DNA of 64,000 nucleotides from Lunularia cruciata (lineage: Eukaryota; Streptophyta; Marchantiopsida; Lunulariales; Lunulariaceae), in contig OX419755.1 in assembly GCA_948567375.1 (NCBI GenBank), positions 27,099,001 through 27,163,000 of the forward strand. The letters run 5' to 3'. Each line of letters opens with the position of its first letter. Position 1 is the first letter of the stretch. Below, piece by piece: positions 56,580 to 64,000 of this stretch. Made by a program: the position numbers and the translations under genes. Below the pieces are notes generated by a model. That model was not told the DNA's origin. It made no database searches and was given only the letters and a program-made list of their open reading frames with translations.

Positions 56580-57419
56580 ACTTCTATGTGGGGTTCAATT
56601 TACTAATGACAGAGGAGCACAAGAATTCCTTAGCCTCTTCTACCCAACAAGTTACTTTGCTTCATAGCTCAAGATGAAATCAATGATCAAGAAGTATCAA
56701 GAGGCAGATGCAAAGTATGCAACAATTGGGGAATTTATGCCGGTAGACAAAGAAGAAGAAAACTCCTCCAAGACCAGCTAAGAGACCAAGGAAGAATTCT
56801 TAGGTGTCTTTGGAGGAGGAGGTAAAAAACTCCAAAGAAGAGGAGGAAGAAGGACCTTTCACTTTGCAAGGGTCTATAGTGAAATTGGAAGGAGGAGAAC
56901 AATAAAAGGATGGAGATTTTGCTCCAAATTTGAAGCCAAGTGAGGATTGGGAGACCAAGCCAAGGATCAAGGTGAGACCTCCCATCTACCTGAAGCACCT
57001 CCAAGTCTTGACCAAGAAGCAAATGTGCAAGAAGTGGAGAGGACATATGTAGAAGAACAAGAACTTTGGTTTGAAGTAGGACAAAGAGAACAAGAAGAAG
57101 TAGATAATCCTCCTCAAGTTGTACAAGCTGAAGTTGAAGAAGTATTGGGCCAAGTAACCCAAGCATCAATCGAAGTTGGAGCACATCATACACTTGATAG
57201 GAGTAGCACTCCAATTTATGGAGCTCATGCTTCCCTAATGTCAAAAGGAGTGCATGGAGATAGTGAATTACACTACCTTGTTATGCAACATGCACAAAAA
57301 GATCTACACTCAAAAGGCAAAGTAGTGCTTGTAACACCTGTCGATGCATATATGCTCTATAGGGATATTAAGTTTAGTATTTCAAGGACTGGAGAAATAT
57401 TATCTATATGAAGTTAAGC
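56580..57419 (+). pseudogene. Unidentified acidic coding remnant after the RNase H fragment
   Basis: An open frame of 155 codons (56947-57411), preceded in various frames by a Lys/Glu-rich stretch from about 56670. It is rich in Glu, Gln and Val (EEVDNPPQVVQAEVEEVLGQ) and ends with TPVDAYMLYRDIKFSISRTG. The absence of stops over 465 bases in otherwise decayed surroundings is notable. I do not recognise a family. It may be a captured host fragment, a spacer frame of the element, or chance. Confidence 0.4.
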
Positions 57420-58410
57420 TAAGCTTCTACAATGGTCATAATTAGCTATAGTTAATCCTTGCTAAAATAAAGATGACCCTATTTTAGAGGAAGTGAAAAG
57501 AGTGAGCATCATTATTTTTTCTTCTAGCATATTGACTTGGTATTCTTTCTAGTTATTTGACTTTGAGGAAACAATTGAGAACTCTTGGGCCCACAAGCTT
57601 TGATTGTATGGATTTTTCTATAGTCCAAGGATAGCCTATATGAAGTAATCCTTGACTTAGCTGGTAGGTGAGAATAAAACCACCTACCCATAGGATTATT
57701 CCCATGTGCTTGGATTTTCCTTTAGAATTTTTGACTTTATTTGACTTTTTGAATTTTAGCTTAGTAACTTGAGTTACTCTAGTAATTAGTAACTTTGGTG
57801 TGTAAATTTTTTACTAGTATATAAGCTAGAGGATAAGGTACTCATCATCCTTTCATTTATAACTATCTCTCTCCCATTGAGTTCTCTAGTGAACAATGTC
57901 TTGGGTCTTAGAGGTGCCTTGGAGTTCTAGCCTTGGAAGAGTGTGATGGAGTTGGGTTTCCTTGCCTTCTTAGCCCATGGTGTGTTACCTTAATAGCCAT
58001 TAGAGGTTGATTTTGAGTGAAAGAAATGCCAGCTTACAAACAAATTGGTAAAAAATTTCTCAAAGTACTTGAAGAAGATTGTGATACCTCAATTCTTTTT
58101 AAATTTTGGGCTTTTCTTGTTACATAGAACCATCTTATGTGAGCAGCTTCCTCATTACATAAAACCATCTATATCCTCTTCTCATCACATTCCAATTCTT
58201 TATCTTTCTCATTACATAAAACCATCTACATCTCCTTCTCATCAAGTTGCAATTCTTTATCTGCTATATAGCTTGTAGTAAATTATTGGTACTCAATAAC
58301 TCTCTTGCTCTTGTAATCTTGAACCTTCCAAGCTTTTGGAACCCTTGAAATACTTTTCTACTCCTTGGACCAATAAAATTTGTCAATCAAGCTTTGAAAT
58401 TAAGTCTATT
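57420..58410. other. Unassigned, possible LTR-like segment
   Basis: It contains TATATAAG at about 57820 followed by a short TC-rich leader, as in an LTR promoter, but no second copy was found in the window. Two near-identical TCATTACATAAAACCATCTA stretches lie at about 58150 and 58209. Confidence 0.35.
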
Positions 58411-58624
58411 TGTATAAGATTGAGGAGAGAAATAGGAGAATAGAAGATCAAAGTCAAAGATCACATTAGAACTCTTGAATGAAGGAAATTCTAAATACAA
58501 GAGAAAATTTGAATGCCATGTTCTAAGAAGCTTCCTAGATATTTCTAGAATATTCTTATAATTCTTGGCTAATTTGGCCTATTTTCTACTTTGTTAGTCT
58601 TGAATAACTCATTTGTAGACTCCA
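58411..58624 (-). repeat. 3' LTR of copy T2 (short form)
   Basis: It aligns with 62293-62670 in reverse: TGGAGT start, CTAACAAAGTA, AATATTCTAGAA.TATCTA.GAAG, and a CATTTCTCT-like end. It lacks the three tandem sub-repeats found in that LTR, which explains its shorter length. Confidence 0.65.
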
Positions 58625-58949
58625 TATTGTTATATATTTTTCCACCATTGGTTGGTGATATCCTTGTCATCATGGAAGCTTTAAACTCTTGGATGGCCAT
58701 TTTTTCATTATGGAGATGAGAAGGAAGCTCCCAAGTGGCATCATGAAGGAGATACCATTTCCAAAGAGCTTTTTACTCAAGATGTTGTTGGAAGCCATGT
58801 TGAATGTGGTGACGTCCAAGGATACAATCAACTTCATATTCCTCATTATCATTACTAAGGACATGAGGAGGAGGGAGTTGGACACAAGTAGAAAAGGAAG
58901 ATGGATTAGAAACAAAGGGTTTTGACTTAGAAACATGAAAGAAAAGGTG

Positions 58950-59950
58950 AAATTACATATGACAAGGCAAGGCATGTTGATATGTACCAATAGAAATGAT
59001 TTGGGTGACATCAAATGGACCTAGCCAATTAAGAGCAAGTTTATGAACTTGGATATCAGGTGGGAAGGGTAGGTTACTAGAAGAAATCATGACCTTGAAA
59101 AGTGAGAGCACAATGATATTAATCCGCACATTGCTTTTGATGATTTTGAGCAATGATAAGATAAGATTTGGCTTGTTGTAGGGAGTGGGATATATTATGG
59201 TCAAGAAGGTGGAAGTGTGAGGAAAGTGAGATGGAGGAAGATCAAGAAGAGAATCTAGAACAAGTGGGTCTTGGCCAAAATTAAGGAAGAAGGGAGAGAA
59301 TTTGATACTTGTCTGCTTGGAGTTATTGTAGGAAAATTCAATAGCCATAAGGCATTCATCCCAATTGGTATGATGAAAAATGACAAAGGCATAAAGCATA
59401 TACTCCAAGGTGCAATTTGCTCATTTTATTTGCCCATCAGTTGGATAATGATAGGCCATGGACAAAGCAAGCTTGGTGTCAAATAACTTAAAGGGGGTTT
59501 GCCAAAATTTACCAATGAATTGAGGATCAAGGTCAAAGATGAGTACACAAGGTATCCCATGATGCTTGAAGACATTGTTGAAGTAGATTTGGGCTAATGT
59601 TGGAGCATCCACTATATCAAAGGTTGGTGCTAAATAGATTTTCTTACTAAGCATATCAACAAGCATCACAATTGTTAAATGACCTTACTTTGCTTGTGGT
59701 AAGGATGTGATGAGATCTAAGCTCAAGTATTCCCATCGAGCAGATGGGATAGGAAGTGGTTGAAGGAATCCACTTGGCTTTTTGGCCTTGGCCTTGTTGC
59801 ACTAGCAACTCTCATAAGATTGGACAAACTCTTGAACCTCTTGTACCATGTTGGACCACCACCATTTGTGTTGTGGGGTGCCCAAGGTCTTGTCCACACC
59901 CATGTAACAAGTGATTGGTAAGTCATAGGCTTCTCAAAGGCACACATCAT
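58950..59950 (-). pseudogene. Integrase of copy T2
   Basis: The frame at 59669-59421 holds APTLAQIYFNNVFKHHGIPC and VLIFDLDPQF (the second catalytic Asp region) then KLALSMAYHYPTDGQ. The frame at 59408-58953 holds WDECLMAIEFSYNNSKQTS and SPFFLNFGQDP, the conserved end of the integrase core. The zinc finger upstream is badly degraded. Confidence 0.85.
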
Positions 59951-60939
59951 ATATCACTCTTAGTTGGAACATAGATCCGCTTCTCATAACTAGGAGGCCT
60001 TCTTTGAAAGGGAGATGTTGCATTCCTTGTTAGGTGTTATGAGATAATCTTGTTCCATCTCAAAGAAGGTGTCTTGTTGTAAAGTGGTCCTAAATTTGAA
60101 TTGGACTTTTGAGTCACTTGACACTATTATAATTGCCATTGTGATAAGAGGTTCAAGAAGAGTCTCCAAATCAAGTCCTTGTGATAAGGCATCGGGGATA
60201 ACATGGAACCTATCAGTTTTTCAAGTTTATGTTAAAAAACTATAGTTATTCCTCCCATTGATGTTGTCAACTCTTCATGTGCTCCAAATGTAATATTTGC
60301 AAAAAAGATTTGCGATTGATTTGCATGATCACTTGTTTCCCCAAGAGATAATGTCTCCATACTTGGGTGATATAAATTATTGCTAGTTGTTCTTAATCTT
60401 GAGCAAAGTAATTACTTTTTGTGGTGTTTAGCGGACAAGAAAAAAGGCAACATGATGTAACTCATTAGGAAATTCCTACTACAATGTAGCTCTACTGACA
60501 AAGTTAGATCATCAAAATCAACCACACAAGGTAGTTGAGGATCATATGGTAAGAATAGGTCTTGAAGACACCATATGCTTCAACTTCTTGAATGATTCTT
60601 CATGCTTGGTTGTCCATTGAAAGCTTAAGGTCTTCTCCAAGAGAGAGATCATGGTGAGGACACATGAGCATAGTAGTGGGTAAACCATTGGTAAAAATTG
60701 CAAATTCATTAAATGCATGTACTTATGTTATATCCTTTAGAGTATACCAATCAATAATGGCCTTGATTTTCTCCTCTTCCATCTTGATCTCCTTTGATGA
60801 GACCTTATGACTTAAGAAGGTAACTTCCTTTTGCCAAAAGATACACTTTGACTTTTTGCAATAAAGCTTCTAGTGACATAGTTATCTTAGGAGTTCTTGC
60901 ATGTGATTTTCATATTCTATCTCCATCATGTTATAGATT

Positions 60940-61590
60940 ACAATATCATCCAAGAACACCACCATTTATTGATCTAATAGCCCGTACATCTGATCCATAA
61001 GACTAATGGAGTATTAGTGAACCCAAAAGGTAGAACTTTCTATACAAAATTCCCATACCTTGTGGAAAGGCAGTCTTTTGAACATCCTTTCTATTAATGA
61101 GAAATTGCCAATAGCCATTCCAACGATCCAACTTGGAGAAGTTTCATGCTCCACTCAATTGATCTACCAAGTCATCAATCTAAGGCAAAGGATATGCATT
61201 CTTCATTTTTTGTTTATTGAGGACATGGTAATCAATATGGAAGCAAAGACCTCCATCCTTCTTTGGGACAAATAGTACCAATGTTCCCCAAGGAGATGTA
61301 CCATGTATGAAATCCTTCTCCAACTTCAATAGTGTTGTTTGAAGCTCTTCCAACTCCTTTGGTGAGAGCTTATAGATTGGTCTATTCATTGGAATACTTG
61401 GCAATAACTTGATCTTGAAGGGAAAACCACAATTGGAGGGTAACCCCTTTGGCATATCATCCAAAAACACATTTGCAAACTCTTGAAGTATTTGATCAAC
61501 CATTGTTTGATGAGGCTTCTAACCCTCATCAGATTCTCCATGCGCAATAGGTTTGATCCACATTGCAAAACTAGAAATAACTTCCCCAAA
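60940..61590 (-). pseudogene. Reverse transcriptase of copy T2
   Basis: The frame at 61503-61180 carries the pre-motif region ([42 protein letters not shown]). Motif A-like SKLDRWNGYWQF and motif C FLDDIVIYN follow in other frames down to 60940. Broken by frameshifts. Confidence 0.85.
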
Positions 61591-62292
61591 ACTTGCTCTA
61601 TGGTTGCTTTACTAACAAACTTACCATCTTGGGACTAGTCATTCTTAGGTGTCTTAATCAAAGGTGTTAGACAACCTAAACGGTAATTCTTACCTTGGTA
61701 TTATATTTGAATTTGTAATCAGGTTCAATCAAATTAAACCTTGTGATGTTCAAGCCAAGGTAAACTTAGAATAACATCATAGTGTAGAGGCACCACTACG
61801 AAACTCATACACTCCAAATACTCATGAACATAATAAGATGTGAGATACAAAATGCAAAACCCTTTCTGCCATCCACATTCATCAATCTACTTCCAATTAC
61901 TAGTTTGATAAGACTATTGATTCCTTTGTTAATTACATGAATATGAAATTCTTTAAACTTCTAAAATCAACCAAAATCCTACAACCATGATCAAATGTCA
62001 TACCTTGCAAGTGAAGCAAACTTGCATTGGTTGAGCCTTCAATCCCATTTGGAATTAATTTTTCTCCATTCATCTTGAATATTTGTAGTTGCAAAGTAGT
62101 ATTCATAATCAAACACAAAATTCTTATCTTCAAATACCTTGGGCTTTGGAAATTGGATTTTCTCTTCTCCTTCTCAAAATGATGTTCTTCCTACATGCTC
62201 TTGTTGTCCAAAAATCAAATAAGGTGCTCTATTTGTTGTTGCATAGCAATGACAAATTTGAGCATTGTCACATGGCTACTACTATAAAAATA

Positions 62293-62670
62293 TGGAGTAT
62301 AGCAATAAAGTTATATATGGCTAACAAAGTAACAAATATGTCCAATTAGCCTAAAATATTCTAGAAGTATCTATGAAGTTTCTTGGCTAGCTTAACTTGC
62401 ACCCCAAGTAGGTAGCTTTTAGAAGGTTCCAACTAGCTTAGCTTGCACGCCAAGTAGGTGACTTCTAGAAGGAAACTTCTTGAGAAGCTTCTCAATTAAC
62501 TTGGCTTGCACTCCAAGAAAGCGGCTCAAGGAAGCTTCTCAAAAGCCTTGTATGCTCCCTATAAATACCAAAACCAAAGTTCATCTAGACATTTGGAGAT
62601 TTCCCATACTCAAATGTCCCAATGTGATCCTCCATTCTCTCATTTCTCTTTTTGGTCTTGGTCTTTTACA
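62293..62670 (+). repeat. 5' LTR of copy T3, with three tandem sub-repeats
   Basis: It begins TGGAGT and ends TTTTACA, directly followed by a primer site. TATAAATA at 62560 is a good TATA box. Between about 62388 and 62540, three diverged units of roughly 45-60 bp each contain a CTT..CTTGCAC.CCAAG core. It lies back to back with copy T2, which reads away from it on the other strand. Confidence 0.8.
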
Positions 62671-64000
62671 TTGGTATTAGAGCAAGAATGGGATGGATGG
62701 AATTTATGGACCACCAAATCCATTTTTGCAAACCATTGGGATTTTTGTGTCCCAATACTACCCAAGTATCATTTCATAAACTTCATCACCCCATGCTTTG
62801 GGCAAGATTTTTTGAATACAATCACCTTGTCCAAGGAACCCTTGGTACTTCCGGTTGTAACTTATGGAGAACGATGGACATGTTGCATCTATGTGTTAAT
62901 AAATTAGATAGGTTGGGGGTGATGTGATAGAGTGGTAACCATGGCAGCAATGCCCAAGTTAGCATTGCTATGTAGCAACAAATTAAGCACCTTACTAAAT
63001 TGTTGGATGAATGAGATCATCAACGACAAGAGCATGTAGAGAGAGTATCCGTTTGAGAAGGAGAAGACCAAATCCTATTTCCAAAACCCAAGGTTTTTGA
63101 AGGCAAGAATCTCTGAAATGTAGTGGAGAATTTTATGTTTGATTATGAATGTTATTTTGAAGCTGCCAATCTTCATGATGAACATAATCAAATTCTCTTG
63201 GCTTCCAACAAATTGGATGAAGTAGCAAAGCTATGGTGGTGATTACATGTAGAGCAAGCTGAATGGCAAATTGTTGCGCCAATCTTGACATGGGCAAAAT
63301 TCAAGAGTGCAATAATTGGTTGATTCTAAGCCATAAATGTCACACGAGCTGCACTAGATAGGCTGGCAGAGTTGAAGTATATTGGCTATGTAAGAAGTTA
63401 CATCATGCAATTCAAGAACACCATCATGCAAATTCCATATATATTTGAAGGTGAAGCTCTAGATCAATTTGTGAGGGGATTGAAGTCACAAACCAAATTA
63501 GAGGTAACTATGCAAGAGCCGCAACACTTGGAGGAAGCCATATAGTTGACCAAATGCTTTGATTTCTTAGTTGCAACAACTTGGTCTTGACCTTGACCTC
63601 CACAAAACCTACAAATATAGTACACACAAGTGGAGGAGCATGCACTAATGGAGATTGATGCCATTCAACGGAGACCACTTGGCATTGAAAATAGAGAAAA
63701 ATTGCAATAAAATTGAGGTTTTTCTATTGTTTCCAAATTGGACATCATATCACTAAATGCCTACTCAAGAATGGGTGACTTGACAAGTTGCTTAGATGGA
63801 GTTTATTGAGCAGCATGATCAAGGAAACAAGGAAACTCAATATAAGATTTTGAACCACCTACTAAAAACTTGATTAGTTCCAATGGGATTGAAGGCTTGA
63901 CCTTTGCAATTTTGTTTCACTTGCAAGGTATGATATTTGATCATGGTTGTAGGATTTTGATTGATTCTTGAAGTTCAAAAAATTGCTTGTCTATGCAATT
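62671..64000 (+). mobile_element. Decayed chromovirus copy T3, internal part (runs off the window)
   Basis: Leader frame from 62688 (MGWMEFMD). Gag from about 63080 has VENFMFDYECYFEAANLHDE, AEWQIVAPILTWAKFKSAI, YVRSYIMQFKNTIMQIPYIF and LDQFVRGLKSQTKLEVTM with stops. A zinc-knuckle remnant YCFQIGHHITKC lies near 63720-63760 (its first Cys is replaced by Phe). The protease start LQGMIFDHGCRILIDS is near 63920-63980. The protease block is nearly the same as in copy T2, proving one family. Confidence 0.85.
62672..62683 (+). other. Primer binding site of copy T3 (initiator Met-tRNA type)
   Basis: TGGTATTAGAGC, one substitution from the usual TGGTATCAGAGC, one base after the LTR end. Confidence 0.85.

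Larger units (their letters stand above)
58411..62290 (-). mobile_element. Decayed chromovirus copy T2, reverse orientation
   Basis: On the - strand from 62290: a gag start block shared with copy T3, then a jump (internal deletion) to a protease segment LQGMTFDHGCRILVDF (about 61990). RT follows with [12 protein letters not shown] and [16 protein letters not shown] (61503-61180) and VVFLDDIVIYN (about 60960, catalytic Asp-Asp). Then come RNase H (60640-60200), integrase (59950-58950; TLAQIYFNNVFKHHG, LIFDLDPQF), and a chromodomain near 58860-58690 (EEYEVDCILG, DATWELPSHLHN). A 214-bp LTR at 58411-58624 starts TGGAGTC and ends TATACA on the - strand, and it aligns with the LTR at 62293-62670. 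Stops and frameshifts throughout. Confidence 0.85.

Noticed and set aside
1-64000. tRNA, rRNA or CRISPR features
   Set aside because: No tRNA-like T-arm with matching acceptor stem, no rRNA block and no spaced repeat array was noticed by eye. A tRNAscan or Infernal run could still find a tRNA.

Overview
The window is nuclear DNA from a green-lineage eukaryote. The evidence is three spliced or single-exon host genes with plant-type products, GT-AG introns, plant-type LTR retrotransposons primed by initiator-Met tRNA, and long (TA)n and AT-rich tracts. The host genes do not look like angiosperm copies. One is a UapA-type purine permease, and the NDUFA12 protein is diverged from the land-plant form. 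Together with the LTR element carrying a DNA methyltransferase, this suggests a streptophyte alga (charophyte) or an early-diverging land plant. That placement is inference; no species is claimed.

Host genes. The 3' part of a purine/urate permease gene occupies 152-2143 (five exons, start outside the window). A complete five-exon NDUFA12 gene (mitochondrial complex I) lies at 22378-24745. A single-exon MOT1-type molybdate transporter lies at 28460-30046. All are on the + strand. The last two sit in a relatively TE-poor island from about 22 to 34 kb.

Mobile DNA fills most of the rest. 4.0-5.4 kb and 19.4-21.98 kb hold an unnamed repeat family arranged as head-to-head inverted pairs beside (TA)n tracts. 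5.45-6.4 kb (-) holds a Penelope-like reverse transcriptase. 6.95-16.46 kb holds a decayed Ty3/gypsy element whose polyprotein reads capsid, zinc knuckles, protease, cytosine-5 DNA methyltransferase, RT, RNase H, integrase, PHD finger. 18.1-18.86 kb is a reverse-oriented solo LTR. 34.5-37.6 kb (-) is a non-LTR element with an R2-like zinc-finger layout. 43.8-45.1 kb (-) is a very old Helitron helicase inside a 41.9-47.5 kb AT-rich block. 48845-55458 is a structurally complete Ty3/gypsy chromovirus with LTRs, PBS, PPT and a perfect 5-bp target duplication, but with several coding breaks. 56.0-64.0 kb holds three decayed copies of another chromovirus family, two of them diverging from about 62.29 kb.

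The most notable system is the methyltransferase-plus-PHD retrotransposon. It joins a putative chromatin writer (C5 methyltransferase motifs I to X in order) and a chromatin reader (C4HC3 PHD finger) in one Ty3/gypsy coding region. This copy is dead. Many of its in-frame stops are one C-to-T (or G-to-A) step from the expected codon, as expected if the element was itself methylated and then deaminated.
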